Shown here: positions 1 through 9,818 of the stretch, in pieces
Layout: the number at the start of each line of letters is the position of its first letter
How positions within the stretch are numbered: position 1 is the first letter of the stretch
Assembly: GCA_003963245.1 (NCBI GenBank)
Contig: RXJX01000014.1
Span: 228,894 to 292,893, forward strand
Origin: Neisseriaceae bacterium
Lineage (GTDB): Bacteria; Pseudomonadota; Gammaproteobacteria; Burkholderiales; UBA11063
Direction of reading: 5' to 3'
Length of the DNA stretch: 64,000 bases
The notes under the pieces: generated by a model
What the model saw: only the letters and a program-made list of their open reading frames with translations
Told to the model about the DNA's origin: nothing
Database searches by the model: none
Program-made: the position numbers and the translations under genes

Positions 1-2
1 AA

Positions 3-209
3 TTCAGTTCACAAACCGCACATCAATTAATGCAAAAAATTAAGAATGATGGCTGCTTAAATGGTGATCAATTCTACTTATCAGATATTTGTACCCGTAA
101 GGTAAGTAGTTATTGTTTTCAGTTTAATTCAATTAACACTACAGCAATAAAAGATAAGTCTTATTGGCTACTCAATAATATGTGTAAAACACAGGAAATG
201 TACCAATAG
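3..209 (+). CDS. C-terminal end of an unrecognised ORF, cut by the window edge
   Basis: An open frame enters from the left edge and runs 68 codons to a TAG at 207-209. The visible part is polar, contains four cysteines and has no motif I recognise. An internal ATG at about 30 could instead start a very short ORF. It converges on tilS with about 40 bases between the stops. An open frame of this length could arise by chance in such AT-rich DNA, so its reality depends on what lies upstream. Confidence 0.4.
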   Translation, partial: FSSQTAHQLMQKIKNDGCLNGDQFYLSDICTRKVSSYCFQFNSINTTAIKDKSYWLLNNMCKTQEMYQ

Positions 210-248
210 AGCTTACAATGATGGCTAAAATATATAATACCAACCCTA

Positions 249-1226
249 TTATATAGAAGCAAGAATAATCTTATCTTTTTTACGTATTAGAATATAATCG
301 TCGTTAAGCTTCAATCGCGGATGCCGATCTTGCCCTGCGGTAATTGCCTGACGAATAAACTCCTTAAGTTGTCTAGATGATGGCAGGGGAAGATTGTGCT
401 GTCGAATAAAATAGCTCAGTAAAGATTTTTGGCGTAAAGAACTTAGATTAATAATTTTGGCAACTTCAATTTGCTGATTATTCATTGCAAAAGCTAAATC
501 ATCTTCAGCTACGTCATCGTTTAAACTTACACTGGCTTGAATTGACGCTAAGCTCTGTGCAATTTTTTGCGGTAAATTAGTATCGTAAGTTAGTAGTTGA
601 GGAATTATGTTGTTACGTAAGAAATTGCGCAGATAACTATTATCATGATTACTTTCATCTTCAATATGAGATAACTCATGCCTCATCGCATAATCAATCA
701 ACTGTGCCTTAGTATAAGAAAGCAAAGGTCGCCAGTAAAATTGATTGCCACGGTTGCTTAAATCACGCATAGCGGCAATATTATGAATATCGCTACCACG
801 CATTAGCTGGCTAAAGACCGTTTCAATCTGATCATCCTGATGATGTGCTAAAACCATAACTGGACTATTAGTTTGCTGATACTCAACATAACGAAGTTTA
901 CGCGCACTATTTTCTAACCCAACTCCAGCTTGTTTTATCACTTTGAGTCGGCTAATTCGTAATGGAATGTCCCATTGCTGACATAGGTTGCTACAAAAAT
1001 CAGTCCATTCATCAGCATGGGGTGAGATACCATGATTAACATGGATTGCCGATAGTTTAAATTGTTGGGATTTACGTGCTTCACTGAGCAAGTGTAACAG
1101 CACTACTGAATCAATACCACCGCTTAGACCCACACAGTAAGACAAATGACCATCTAGTTCAGATGGCCATTGCTTTAATATCGATTCGACTAAAAGTTTA
1201 TTCTGTTTCAATCTTAAATTTACCAT
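249..1226 (-). CDS. tilS: tRNA(Ile)-lysidine synthase TilS, short form
   Basis: This enzyme attaches lysine to C34 of the CAU-anticodon tRNA-Ile using ATP, so that the tRNA reads AUA codons; it acts in the cytosol. The PP-loop ATP pyrophosphatase motif SGGIDS lies at residues 35-40 and is followed by the family's HVNHG and AHHQDDQ motifs. I chose the ATG at 1226 because an upstream start at 1280 would place 83 bases inside accA, whereas this start overlaps accA by only 29 bases and leaves the usual short N-terminus. The protein is about 325 aa, against about 430 in E. coli, and stops after the substrate-binding domain, so the C-terminal TilS domain appears to be absent. Two consecutive stops (TAA TAG) end it. 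It is probably co-transcribed with accA. Confidence 0.93.
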   Translation of the reverse strand: MVNLRLKQNKLLVESILKQWPSELDGHLSYCVGLSGGIDSVVLLHLLSEARKSQQFKLSAIHVNHGISPHADEWTDFCSNLCQQWDIPLRISRLKVIKQAGVGLENSARKLRYVEYQQTNSPVMVLAHHQDDQIETVFSQLMRGSDIHNIAAMRDLSNRGNQFYWRPLLSYTKAQLIDYAMRHELSHIEDESNHDNSYLRNFLRNNIIPQLLTYDTNLPQKIAQSLASIQASVSLNDDVAEDDLAFAMNNQQIEVAKIINLSSLRQKSLLSYFIRQHNLPLPSSRQLKEFIRQAITAGQDRHPRLKLNDDYILIRKKDKIILASI

Positions 1227-2163
1227 AAGCCATAATCCGCTCAAAACGGCGTGCAAGTAACTCATCACCCGAAAACTCACTTAGCTTTTTGAGGCTATCT
1301 TTTAAGTTACGCTTTAATTTTGTCATCATTTCACCATGATTAGCATGCGCACCACCTAGTGGCTCATTTACTACGCTGTCAATTAAACCTAGGCCTTTTA
1401 AACGATCTGCGGTAATTCCTAATATCTCTGCCGCTTGATTTGCTTTAGTCGCATCTTTCCATAAAATTGAAGCACAACCCTCTGGAGAAATCACGGAATA
1501 AATTGAATATTCCAACATATTAATCTGATCACCAACCGCAATCGCCAAAGCACCTCCAGAACCACCTTCACCGATCACCGTGCAAATAATAGGAACTGAC
1601 ATTTTAGACATCTCATAGAGATTTTTACCAATCGCTTCTGATTGACCACGCTCTTCAGCACCTATTCCGGGATATGCGCCAGGAGTATCAATAAAGGTAA
1701 TAATTGGTAAAGCAAATTTTTCGGCTATTTGCATTACGCGCAGTGCTTTCCGATAACCTTCTGGACGAGGCATACCAAAATTACGTTCAAGATTCTCTTT
1801 AGTATCACGCCCCTTTTGATGCCCAATAACTACCACTGACTGTTCACCAAATTTAGCCATTCCACAAATTAATGATTTATCATCGGCATAATGACGATCA
1901 CCATGCAACTCAACAAAATCGGTAAATAAATTATTAATATAATCCAATGTACGAGGACGCTGTGGATGACGTGCTACCTGAGAAATTTCCCAGGCGCCAA
2001 GAGCACTATAAACCTCTTTCGTTAAACCATCTAATTTCGTTTGGAGCAATTCAACTTCAGATGATATATTAACTGATGATTCATCCTGCATCTGGCGTAA
2101 TTCTTCAATTTTATTGCTTAATTCAGCAATTGGTTTTTCAAATTCAAGAAAATGTCTTTTCAT
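1198..2163 (-). CDS. accA: Acetyl-CoA carboxylase carboxyltransferase subunit alpha
   Basis: AccA pairs with AccD to move the carboxyl group from biotin on AccB to acetyl-CoA, making malonyl-CoA for fatty acid synthesis. At 321 aa it matches the family (319 in E. coli). The N-terminus is helical. The crotonase-like core has DTPGAYPG at residues 159-166, [10 protein letters not shown] at 198-207 and [11 protein letters not shown] at 225-235, which are hallmark oxyanion and CoA-binding segments. A GCGGGAA-like ribosome site precedes the ATG. Its 3' end overlaps tilS, a pairing also common in other proteobacteria. Confidence 0.97.
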   Translation of the reverse strand: MKRHFLEFEKPIAELSNKIEELRQMQDESSVNISSEVELLQTKLDGLTKEVYSALGAWEISQVARHPQRPRTLDYINNLFTDFVELHGDRHYADDKSLICGMAKFGEQSVVVIGHQKGRDTKENLERNFGMPRPEGYRKALRVMQIAEKFALPIITFIDTPGAYPGIGAEERGQSEAIGKNLYEMSKMSVPIICTVIGEGGSGGALAIAVGDQINMLEYSIYSVISPEGCASILWKDATKANQAAEILGITADRLKGLGLIDSVVNEPLGGAHANHGEMMTKLKRNLKDSLKKLSEFSGDELLARRFERIMAYGKFKIETE

Positions 2164-2175
2164 AAATATTCCCGC

Positions 2176-2685
2176 TTAATGTTTAATGCCTAACTGATTA
2201 CTCAGTATGTCAATATTTTTTTGGTGCTCAGTAACCGCATCCCGCAAAGCTTTTATCCTTGCTTGATACTGTTCTGGGTTATTTTGTTCACTGGGGAGCT
2301 TAGTTGCCATCCCTGATTGTAATGCTTGCTGAGAGTCTGTTAGAGCTTTTTGCTCCAGCGCCAGCTCTTCATTTAAAATTTGTTGCCGACCAACTTCATT
2401 AGTCCCTAAATTTTGATTTATGCTTTGCGTATAATTCTTTTTAATAGCGCTATCTTGAATCGCATTTTTAGCAGTCGTACTATTGGTATAGCCTTTAGCT
2501 TTAAAATCGCTTTGAGTCATTGGTGCCGCATAAACAGTTATTGCGGGCAAAACTACCTTCTTACCATTTTTAACTGGTTTATTAGTAAATACTGTTGCAC
2601 CATTTTTATCTTTGTATTGATAAATTGTATCACTAGCATAACAGCTTATACTAACGATGATGCCTAACAGCAATAAATACTTCAT
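2176..2685 (-). CDS. Secreted DUF4124-domain protein
   Basis: A 169-aa protein with a signal peptide (hydrophobic residues 3-16, probable cleavage after YA near residue 17) followed by a DUF4124 segment at about 21-45, recognisable from the IYQYKDKNGATVFTNKP pattern. The rest (about 65-165) is polar, Gln-rich and helical, probably coiled coil. DUF4124 proteins are small periplasmic proteins of unknown role, common in beta- and gammaproteobacteria. It lies 12 bases upstream of accA on the same strand and just after the CobD-like gene, so it is probably in the same operon. Function unknown. Confidence 0.8.
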   Translation of the reverse strand: MKYLLLLGIIVSISCYASDTIYQYKDKNGATVFTNKPVKNGKKVVLPAITVYAAPMTQSDFKAKGYTNSTTAKNAIQDSAIKKNYTQSINQNLGTNEVGRQQILNEELALEQKALTDSQQALQSGMATKLPSEQNNPEQYQARIKALRDAVTEHQKNIDILSNQLGIKH

Positions 2686-2686
2686 T

Positions 2687-3523
2687 TTAGAATAAATTAA
2701 TCACTGAAATAACAGTTATTGCTGTAATAAAAAATAATCCCGCACGGTAAAGTAACGCAACTACATAATCAACTACTTTTGGATCAAACAGATTTTCTGA
2801 TTTACGGATATCTTCAATACCATCATCTTCAAAATTAACGCTAGATTTAGCAAACTTATCCTTACCTATCGCTCTGAAAGTTACTTCATTCAAAACAGTT
2901 TCAAGATAAAAGAAACTCAATTTAACTTTCCCACGCTGCTCTAACACATAGCGCATCACTTCCTCAAAATCGCCTGCCGCAGCAATAAAAACTGCAAGTA
3001 CAGTATAAGGAACAATGTTTATCCAAAATAACATTTTGTCAACCACAACTGAATATACAACAGACTCCTCACCTCGTGCCCGTAGTTTGTTGCCCATTGC
3101 AGTTAACACCAAATAGCAAATAGCCCCTAAAACCGAAGGTAATATAATAAACCAAAGTGTAGTTGCAAAAAATTTAGTTGCATAAGTTTGAACAAACTGT
3201 TGAAACTCATTTCCGCGATTAGTAGTTTTAGCCTCTTCTTTCCAACCTAAAATATCACAACATAAGATAAAAAAGAAGCAATTAATCAGAAAATAGGAGA
3301 TATGATGACGACTATAAGGCAAGATCATCAATGCTAGGGTTATCAGCAAAAATGGGATTAGAGCAAAGATAAAGTGCAAACGAATCTCGCGTACCGTTTG
3401 AAAGTCACGATTAACAAATAAATTAGCGTACTGGTCAATTTTACTATTGAACCAAGCTCTAACGCCACCCAAAACCTTCTGACGCTCCAGAAAGATTGTT
3501 AATAATATTGCTAAAAATGACAT
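2687..3523 (-). CDS. CobD/CbiB-like (AmpE-type) integral membrane protein
   Basis: A 278-aa membrane protein with hydrophobic segments near the N-terminus, at about 50-68, 78-92, 117-143, 165-185 and at the C-terminus. The N-terminal FLAILLTIFLERQK stretch and the short loop glycines resemble the CobD/CbiB family found in non-cobalamin loci of betaproteobacteria, which is related to AmpE. No other cobalamin genes are present, so adenosylcobinamide synthesis is unlikely; a regulatory or envelope role is inference. I prefer the ATG at 3523 over an in-frame TTG at 3529 because an AGGTG ribosome site is correctly spaced from it. It follows hpt closely on the same strand. Confidence 0.7.
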   Translation of the reverse strand: MSFLAILLTIFLERQKVLGGVRAWFNSKIDQYANLFVNRDFQTVREIRLHFIFALIPFLLITLALMILPYSRHHISYFLINCFFFILCCDILGWKEEAKTTNRGNEFQQFVQTYATKFFATTLWFIILPSVLGAICYLVLTAMGNKLRARGEESVVYSVVVDKMLFWINIVPYTVLAVFIAAAGDFEEVMRYVLEQRGKVKLSFFYLETVLNEVTFRAIGKDKFAKSSVNFEDDGIEDIRKSENLFDPKVVDYVVALLYRAGLFFITAITVISVINLF

Positions 3524-3540
3524 AACCAAAACACCTATAA

Positions 3541-4095
3541 TTAGTTGTTATAAATATAAATTTGTTGCAAGTTACGATTAAGTTCAAATATATCCATACC
3601 AAACCCAAAAAGAAAATGATTTGGAGCATTAACACCGACATGATCCGCATAAATTGGCTTATCTTTACCAATTTCTTTATTCACCATCACCGCAACTTTA
3701 CACGCTTTAGCACCAGCATTAATTAAAAAACGTTTAATCTCCGCAATGGTGTGCCCTTCGTCAAGAATATCATCTAGGATATAAACCATTTTACCACGAA
3801 TTAACTCTTCTTTAGGCTGACGATACCAAGTAATATGGCTTGAACCATACATCGCATCACCATAACGTGAAGCATGAATATAATCCATAATAATCGGGCT
3901 TTGCAAGCGTTTGGTTAATTCTGCAGCAAACATCATTCCGCCATTCATTACGGTTAAGAATATTGGAATTTCACCTTCAATTTCAGCGTCAATATTACTT
4001 GCCATTGTATCCAACGCTGAATATAATTGCTCTTTTGAAAACAGTACGCTAGAGTTGCTAATAATTTGTCGGGCTTTGGTATAATCTAATTGCAT
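3541..4095 (-). CDS. hpt: Hypoxanthine-guanine phosphoribosyltransferase
   Basis: This salvage enzyme converts hypoxanthine or guanine plus PRPP to IMP or GMP. The PRPP-binding loop is at residues 104-116 (VYILDDILDEGHT), with the flexible-loop region SRYGDAMYGSS before it and the NGGMMFAAEL loop near 51-60. The DEGHT variant of the loop matches the betaproteobacterial subgroup as I know it. The length (184 aa) is usual. A GAGG ribosome site sits six bases before the ATG. It leads a minus-strand run into the CobD-like, DUF4124, accA and tilS genes. Confidence 0.92.
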   Translation of the reverse strand: MQLDYTKARQIISNSSVLFSKEQLYSALDTMASNIDAEIEGEIPIFLTVMNGGMMFAAELTKRLQSPIIMDYIHASRYGDAMYGSSHITWYRQPKEELIRGKMVYILDDILDEGHTIAEIKRFLINAGAKACKVAVMVNKEIGKDKPIYADHVGVNAPNHFLFGFGMDIFELNRNLQQIYIYNN

Positions 4096-4361
4096 GTAAA
4101 CCTCATGATTGTATTAAAATATATGCTTGCAGTAAATATAAATTACCCGCTATTGTAACAAAAAACGTAACTACTTGCAGATAAGTTGCGCTAATTTTGT
4201 ACTCGAGTAGATCCAGCATCCTGAGCTCTTGATTTATTTCTCACTAGCCAAGTATTGCAGATCGCTTACAGGGATTCCAAATCTCTCGGAGTATAGCAAA
4301 ATAGACTACTCGCATTTTTAATTCAGTTAACCAACATAAACAATAGAAGAGAATACAGATT

Positions 4362-5879
4362 ATGAAAAAAGCATTACTAGTAATTTTAGATGGCTTTGGT
4401 ATGAGAAACAATGATGATTTCAACGCGGTAGCTGGTGCTAACAAACCTAATTTAACCAGCTATATCCAAAATTATGCTTTTGGTAAAATTGAAGCTTCCG
4501 AACAAGCAGTTGGATTACCTAAAGGACAATTTGGTAACTCCGAAGTTGGACATTTAAATTTAGGTGCTGGTCGCGTTGTTCGCCAAGATATCACTAAGAT
4601 TGATTATGAAATTGAAACTGGTGATTTTTATAAAAATGAAGCATTAAATTCTGCACTTACACAAAGTACTAGTGGCTCGGTTCACATCATGGGATTATTG
4701 TCTGATGGTGGTGTCCACTCGCACCAAAATCATATTTATGAATTAGTTAAATTAGCTTCTCAAAATAATAATATTCGACATATTAACCTACACATGTTTC
4801 TAGATGGTCGTGATACTCCACCACAAAGCGCATTAGCTTTTATCAGTCAGCTTGAAGAAGTAATTAAGTCATACCCTAAAGCAAAAATAGTCAGTATTGC
4901 AGGACGCTATTATGCGATGGATCGAGATAAACGCTGGGATCGCCTTGAACTAGCTTACAAAGCATTAGTAAGCGCTGATGCCAATACTTCTTTTGCAACA
5001 CCAAGCGATGCAATTAGTGCAGCATATAATGAAAAAATAACCGATGAATTTGTTAAGCCCGCAGTTTTTTATGGTTATAGCGGAATCAAGTCCGGAGATA
5101 GCATGATTTTTGCTAATTTCCGCTCTGATCGTGCGGTACAGCTAAGTGATGCATTTATTGGTAAAGAGTTTAATGGTTTTCCTCATCGTGATTTAGGATT
5201 AGCAGCTTTTGTAACTATGACCCGTTACAACGACAAACTAGATTGTTTAGTTGCATATCCGCCAACCTCCATTATCAATACTCTGGGTGAATACATTAGC
5301 AGCCTTGGCTTAAAACAGTTACGAATTGCCGAAACTGAAAAATACCCTCATGTAACTTATTTCTTTAATGGTGGAGAACAACAACCATTTACTAATGAAA
5401 CAAGAATTTTAATTAACTCACCCAAAGAAGTCGCAACTTATGACCTTAAGCCTGAAATGAGTCTGCCTGAAGTAGCAGATAAATTAGTTGATGCTATCAA
5501 CTCGGATGAATATGACTTGATTATTACTAACTTTGCAAATGGCGATATGGTTGGGCATACTGGTAACTATGATGCAAGTGTAAAAGCAGTTGAAGCATTA
5601 GACTTGTATCTAGGAAAAGTAGTTGAAGCAATGAGAGCGCATGATGGTGAAGTATTAATTGTTGCCGATCATGGGAATTGTGAAGAAATGTTCGATTATG
5701 AGAGCCAGCAACCCCATACTCAACATACTACCAATCTTGTACCATGCATTTATATTGGACGTAAGGCATCAATAATGGAAGGTGGTGCGCTTAAAGATGT
5801 TGCACCATCACTTCTGGCAATGATGGGATTACCACAGCCACAAGAAATGACCGGGCACAGCCTGATTGTTTTTAAATAG
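4362..5879 (+). CDS. gpmI: 2,3-bisphosphoglycerate-independent phosphoglycerate mutase
   Basis: GpmI interconverts 3- and 2-phosphoglycerate in glycolysis and gluconeogenesis, using manganese and a phosphoserine. At 505 aa it matches the family. The metal ligand Asp10 (VILDGFG) and the nucleophile Ser60 in GNSEVGHLNLGAGR are present, as are GDMVGHTG and VADHGNCEEM near residues 393-445, which supply further metal ligands. The start is supported by an AGAAGAGA purine run. It is followed after 11 bases by the EnvC-like gene, an arrangement (gpmI with an M23 protein) also seen in E. coli as gpmI-envC. Confidence 0.97.
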   Translation: MKKALLVILDGFGMRNNDDFNAVAGANKPNLTSYIQNYAFGKIEASEQAVGLPKGQFGNSEVGHLNLGAGRVVRQDITKIDYEIETGDFYKNEALNSALTQSTSGSVHIMGLLSDGGVHSHQNHIYELVKLASQNNNIRHINLHMFLDGRDTPPQSALAFISQLEEVIKSYPKAKIVSIAGRYYAMDRDKRWDRLELAYKALVSADANTSFATPSDAISAAYNEKITDEFVKPAVFYGYSGIKSGDSMIFANFRSDRAVQLSDAFIGKEFNGFPHRDLGLAAFVTMTRYNDKLDCLVAYPPTSIINTLGEYISSLGLKQLRIAETEKYPHVTYFFNGGEQQPFTNETRILINSPKEVATYDLKPEMSLPEVADKLVDAINSDEYDLIITNFANGDMVGHTGNYDASVKAVEALDLYLGKVVEAMRAHDGEVLIVADHGNCEEMFDYESQQPHTQHTTNLVPCIYIGRKASIMEGGALKDVAPSLLAMMGLPQPQEMTGHSLIVFK

Positions 5880-5890
5880 GTCAGCAAATA

Positions 5891-7258
5891 ATGCGTAAAC
5901 TAGTTTTACTTAGTGCTGTTATGTGGAGTGGATTGAGCTATGCGGTAGAGTCATCTACCGTTAATAGCAATATCAACGACCTTAATACGCAAATCCAGCA
6001 AATTAATCAAGACCTTAATTCCAAACAACAAGAAAAACAAAAAATTGATGCAGCATTAAAAGACTCGCAAGGTGCTATCTCAAAAACTGAAGCCATTTTG
6101 CAAAAAATTCGCAAACAACGCGATGCAGATATAAATCAGCTTAACCAATTGGCAAACACCATCCCACAGATGACAGCAACAACAACTGCAGCCAAAACAC
6201 AAGTTAATGCTTCAATTAGTAAAATTTATCAACAAATTCAAAAAGCACAAGCTTCACAGCAAAGTATTATTTCTGGAAATGATAGCCTAGACCAAGAACG
6301 AAAGAAAGTTTATCTATTAGAAATACTTAAACAACAACAGGTTCGTTATCAGCAGCTAAGTGATAAACTTACACAACTTGATTCCTTAAATAAAAAACTG
6401 CAACAAGAAGTAGATAACTTAAATAAGCGCTTAGGTACAACTAGTCAACAGCACCAGCAATTACTCGCAGCGAAAGATAAGACTGTTCAACAATCGTTGA
6501 GTGTAAAACAGCAAATTGATAGCGAACGAAGTAAACTTTCACATTTAAAACAACGCCAAACAGAGCTAAATAAACTTTTACAACAATTAGCCCTTGCTGA
6601 AAAAAAACAAAAACAAGCGGCAGCAAAAAAAGCTGCTGCAGAAGCAAAAGCGCGCCAGATAGCACTTGCCGCGGCAGCAAAACCTAAAACTCAGTCAAAT
6701 AATGATACAGCACCGAGTAAAACCATCACTGACAAAGATGAAAATGTTGTTATCAATACTGGCAATGACAATGGTGATATAAAAATTACCAACAATGATA
6801 CCACCACAGCTACTCCAGCGCAACCTAGCTCAGCTACAAAACAACCACAAGCGGCGGATAACAGTGTTGAAGACAACTCACCATTTATGTCACGAAAACT
6901 AACCCGTCCAATAAGTGGAAGTATCGCTGTAGGTTTTGGACAAATGCGTGATAGCGTGAAAAATAACGGCGTTTTAGTCCGTGCTAATGATAGTACCCCA
7001 GTATATTCTGTATCACGCGGCACAGTGCTGTTTAGTGGTGAATTACCTGGGTTTGGGCAAATTATTGTGATTGACAATGGAGATAATTATACCTCAGTTT
7101 ATAGCGGAGTATTATCTAAAGTCGCAAAAGGTGCAGTCGTCACTGCGGGACAATTAATTGCCAATAGTGGTACTGAATCAAATCAACCTATGGGTGGCGT
7201 TTACTTTGAATTACGCCATTTAGGAAAACCAGTAAATCCAAGCAAACTATTTAATTAA
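5891..7258 (+). CDS. envC: EnvC-like murein hydrolase activator (degenerate LytM)
   Basis: A 455-aa protein with a signal peptide (residues 1-18), a long Gln/Lys-rich coiled coil at about 22-250 including an Ala/Lys run, a Thr/Asn-rich linker, and a C-terminal LytM/M23 domain at about 335-452. The domain lacks the first zinc-binding motif: where active enzymes have HxGxD this has [10 protein letters not shown]. The late motif is [13 protein letters not shown]. coli EnvC is degenerate at the same sites and activates AmiA and AmiB amidases at the septum rather than cutting peptidoglycan itself; the same role is inferred here. It directly follows gpmI, as in E. coli. Confidence 0.88.
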   Translation: MRKLVLLSAVMWSGLSYAVESSTVNSNINDLNTQIQQINQDLNSKQQEKQKIDAALKDSQGAISKTEAILQKIRKQRDADINQLNQLANTIPQMTATTTAAKTQVNASISKIYQQIQKAQASQQSIISGNDSLDQERKKVYLLEILKQQQVRYQQLSDKLTQLDSLNKKLQQEVDNLNKRLGTTSQQHQQLLAAKDKTVQQSLSVKQQIDSERSKLSHLKQRQTELNKLLQQLALAEKKQKQAAAKKAAAEAKARQIALAAAAKPKTQSNNDTAPSKTITDKDENVVINTGNDNGDIKITNNDTTTATPAQPSSATKQPQAADNSVEDNSPFMSRKLTRPISGSIAVGFGQMRDSVKNNGVLVRANDSTPVYSVSRGTVLFSGELPGFGQIIVIDNGDNYTSVYSGVLSKVAKGAVVTAGQLIANSGTESNQPMGGVYFELRHLGKPVNPSKLFN

Positions 7259-7274
7259 ACAAAGGAAAATGGTC

Positions 7275-8660
7275 ATGCGTCGTGAAACAGACTCTATGGG
7301 TGAAATTATGGTAGCAGATGATTGCTACTGGGGTGCACAAACTGAACGTTCAAAAGCAAATTTCCCAATTGGTATAGCGCGTTTTAAATTTACTCGTCCA
7401 TTAATTCGTGCTCTTGGTATTTTAAAAAAATCAGCTGCTAAAGCAAATATGGATCTGGGAGAATTGGATGCATCAATTGCACAATTAATTATTCAAGCTG
7501 CGGATGAAGTAATTAGTGCAAAGCTGGACGCACACTTCCCTCTGGTAGTATTTCAAACCGGATCTGGCACTCAGTCTAATATGAATGCAAATGAAGTAAT
7601 CTCCAATCGAGCAATTGAAATTAGTGGCGGAATAATGGGTAGCAAAACTCCAGTTCACCCTAACGACCATGTCAATCGTGGACAGTCGTCGAATGATACT
7701 TTCCCAACTGCAATGTATATTGCAGCCGCTGAGGAACTAAATAATCATTTACTTCCATCACTGACCAAGCTTCGCAATACTCTAGATAGCAAATCGCGAC
7801 AATTTTCTGACGTAGTAAAAGTAGGACGAACTCATTTACAAGACGCAACCCCAATAACACTGGGACAAGAAATAAGCTCATGGGTTGCACAGATTGACCA
7901 TGCAATGAATAGTCTGCAACAAGCGCTTAAAGGAGTTTTAGAACTAGCCATTGGAGGTACTGCAGTTGGCACAGGGTTAAATGCGCATCCTAAGTTCGGT
8001 GATTTAGCAGCAAACTACATTAGCAGCGAAACAGGTTTAGCATTTACTTCAGCCAAAAATAAATTTGCAGCATTATCCGCACATGATGGTCTGGTTAACG
8101 TTTCATCTGCTTTACGTACTTTAGCTGGTGCACTAATGAAAATGGCAAATGATGTTCGTTGGTTGGCAAGTGGTCCACGCTGTGGTATTGGTGAAATAAC
8201 TATACCGGAAAATGAACCGGGTTCTTCAATTATGCCAGGGAAAGTTAATCCAACTCAATGTGAAGCAATGACCATGGTTTGCGTTCAAGTTTATGGTAAT
8301 GACGCAGCAGTCGCTTTTGCTGGAAGCCAAGGTAATTTTCAGCTAAATGTGTACAAGCCCGTAATGATCCATAATGTTCTAGAAAGTATTCAATTACTCT
8401 CAGATAGCTGTTTAGCTTTTGAAGAGCATTGCGCTTCGGGTATTGACGCTCATCTAACAGTTATCAATGCTAATTTAGCAAAAAATCTAATGCTGGTAAC
8501 GGCACTAAATCGCCATATAGGCTACGACAAAGCAGCCAAAATTGCCAAAAAAGCTCATCATGAAGGTTTAGATCTTAAGACCGCGGCATTAGAACTTGGC
8601 TTTCTAACTGCAAGCGAATATGATCAATGGGTAGTTCCATTAGATATGACTCATTCTTAA
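7275..8660 (+). CDS. fumC: Fumarate hydratase class II
   Basis: FumC reversibly hydrates fumarate to L-malate in the TCA cycle without an iron-sulfur cluster. Signature sequences in the longest-frame numbering: [13 protein letters not shown] at about 98-110, RTHLQDATP at 187-195 and the superfamily signature [11 protein letters not shown] at 318-328, which carries the catalytic serine loop. Two in-frame ATGs exist at 7269 and 7275; the AAGGA ribosome site ends at 7266, which suits the second (8-base spacing) better than the first (2 bases). The length of about 461 aa is normal. It is in the gpmI-envC-fumC run. Confidence 0.96.
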   Translation: MRRETDSMGEIMVADDCYWGAQTERSKANFPIGIARFKFTRPLIRALGILKKSAAKANMDLGELDASIAQLIIQAADEVISAKLDAHFPLVVFQTGSGTQSNMNANEVISNRAIEISGGIMGSKTPVHPNDHVNRGQSSNDTFPTAMYIAAAEELNNHLLPSLTKLRNTLDSKSRQFSDVVKVGRTHLQDATPITLGQEISSWVAQIDHAMNSLQQALKGVLELAIGGTAVGTGLNAHPKFGDLAANYISSETGLAFTSAKNKFAALSAHDGLVNVSSALRTLAGALMKMANDVRWLASGPRCGIGEITIPENEPGSSIMPGKVNPTQCEAMTMVCVQVYGNDAAVAFAGSQGNFQLNVYKPVMIHNVLESIQLLSDSCLAFEEHCASGIDAHLTVINANLAKNLMLVTALNRHIGYDKAAKIAKKAHHEGLDLKTAALELGFLTASEYDQWVVPLDMTHS

Positions 8661-8672
8661 AGCTATTAAGGT

Positions 8673-9353
8673 ATGATAAATAAGATTAAAATCGGTGTTC
8701 TCATTTACGATAAGGTACAACCCCTAGATGCAATCGGTCCATGGGAAGTATTTGCGATATGGCAAAAACTGAATCCCTCCGTATCATTATTTCTGATTTC
8801 AGAATCAGGTGGTTATATTGAATGTGATAGTGAGATAACTTTAAAATCTCATTGCAGCTTCACCGATTGTGCAGCGCTTGATTACCTAGTAGTTCCAGGT
8901 GGCATGGGACGGCTTGAACAAGTGAATAACTCTCAACTGATCAGCTTTATCCAGCAGCAACATCAATCATGTAAATTGATATTATCAGTATGCACTGGTG
9001 CTTTCCTATTAGCAAAAGCAGGTCTTTTGAAACAACAATCTGCTACTACTTATTGGCGAGCAGTTGAAGAACTCGCGCAAGACAGAACGATTACAATCAT
9101 ACCGCAGCGAATAGTTAAATCTGGAAAAATATGGACTGCTGGCGGTGTAAGTAGTGGAATTGATTTGGCTATAGAATTAGTAAGAGAGATTGCAGGAGTC
9201 AAGGATGCTGACAAATTACGTCTGATGCTGGAATATTTCCCACCCTCAAGCGCTACGTGTAACCTCTCATTAGCCAGCGAATTACCAGCTTATGGAAATA
9301 AAATCAGTAACTCTCATGAGCTTCCCGAATACATTGTAAAACAAACTCAGTAA
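8673..9353 (+). CDS. DJ-1/PfpI family protein, isonitrile-hydratase-like
   Basis: A 226-aa single-domain DJ-1/PfpI protein. The nucleophile-elbow cysteine is Cys107 in SVCTGAFLLAKAG, and an acidic residue near the N-terminus (Glu25 in GPWEVF) sits where family members place the partner of the cysteine. The pattern TTYW...TAGGVSSGIDLA is typical of the subgroup containing Pseudomonas isonitrile hydratase and the domain used in AraC-type GlxA regulators; there is no DNA-binding domain here. Substrate unknown. It follows fumC by 12 bases, but the ribosome site (AAGG) is almost touching the ATG, so initiation may be weak or start elsewhere. Confidence 0.82.
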   Translation: MINKIKIGVLIYDKVQPLDAIGPWEVFAIWQKLNPSVSLFLISESGGYIECDSEITLKSHCSFTDCAALDYLVVPGGMGRLEQVNNSQLISFIQQQHQSCKLILSVCTGAFLLAKAGLLKQQSATTYWRAVEELAQDRTITIIPQRIVKSGKIWTAGGVSSGIDLAIELVREIAGVKDADKLRLMLEYFPPSSATCNLSLASELPAYGNKISNSHELPEYIVKQTQ

Positions 9354-9398
9354 AATATTTGTTTTATTTAATAAATTTGAGTATAGATTAATTTGTAA

Positions 9399-9767
9399 CT
9401 ACTTATCAAATATTATTAATCCTAAAACATTTCTACCTTCACCAATTAGATAATTATAAGTACGGCATAAAGCAGGAATTGGCATAACTTCAAACCCAAT
9501 CCTTTTTTGTTGTAGTAATAATAAGAACTTGCTATCAGGATAACTAATTTTACTACCTGTACCAAAAATAATTAAATCTGGTTGATAACTAAGCAAAAAC
9601 TCACAGTTACCTTCATTTAATTCGGCAACTGATTTTAGATGCAACGCTTCAATATGTTGTGGAGAAACCAAAATATTATTAGAATATTCTATTGTATTTA
9701 TTGTAACACTAGAATCAGAATAATGTGAAAATTGATTACCGTTTCCATCGTGTAAATTAACTTGCAT
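9399..9767 (-). CDS. Mth938-like (DUF498) domain protein
   Basis: A 122-aa protein spanning one Mth938/DUF498 fold. The characteristic segments are LIIFGTGSKISYPD at about 65-78 and the conserved C-terminal region with IGFEVMPIPALCRTYN followed by LIGEGRNVLG. Relatives are NDUFAF3-like proteins, in mitochondria a complex I assembly factor; bacterial roles are not established. It is separated from the upstream cpoB gene by a strong terminator, so it probably has its own promoter between 9768 and 9790 or depends on read-through. It converges with the DJ-1 gene. Confidence 0.82.
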   Translation of the reverse strand: MQVNLHDGNGNQFSHYSDSSVTINTIEYSNNILVSPQHIEALHLKSVAELNEGNCEFLLSYQPDLIIFGTGSKISYPDSKFLLLLQQKRIGFEVMPIPALCRTYNYLIGEGRNVLGLIIFDK

Positions 9768-9785
9768 AGATTAGCTTTTTAACAA

Positions 9786-9813
9786 AAGAAAAACTCAAGC
9801 ATAGCTTGAGTTT
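9786..9813 (-). terminator. Rho-independent terminator after pal-cpoB
   Basis: A perfect 10-bp stem (9791-9800 with 9804-9813) with a 3-base loop. Read on the minus strand it is followed by a T-rich tract. It lies just past the cpoB stop and before the Mth938-like gene. Confidence 0.85.
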
Positions 9814-9818
9814 TTATA

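Noticed and set aside
2413..2667. An 84-aa plus-strand frame opposite the DUF4124 gene
   Set aside because: Shadow of the DUF4124 protein; no supporting signals.
4108..4136. TTTACT-N17-TACAAT reading toward hpt
   Set aside because: Good match, but the expected transcript start falls inside the hpt ribosome site, leaving almost no leader; I do not call it a promoter.
6691..7077. A 128-aa minus-strand open frame opposite the envC gene
   Set aside because: It is a shadow of the EnvC coding frame, with no ribosome site or recognised motif; the plus-strand protein has clear domains.
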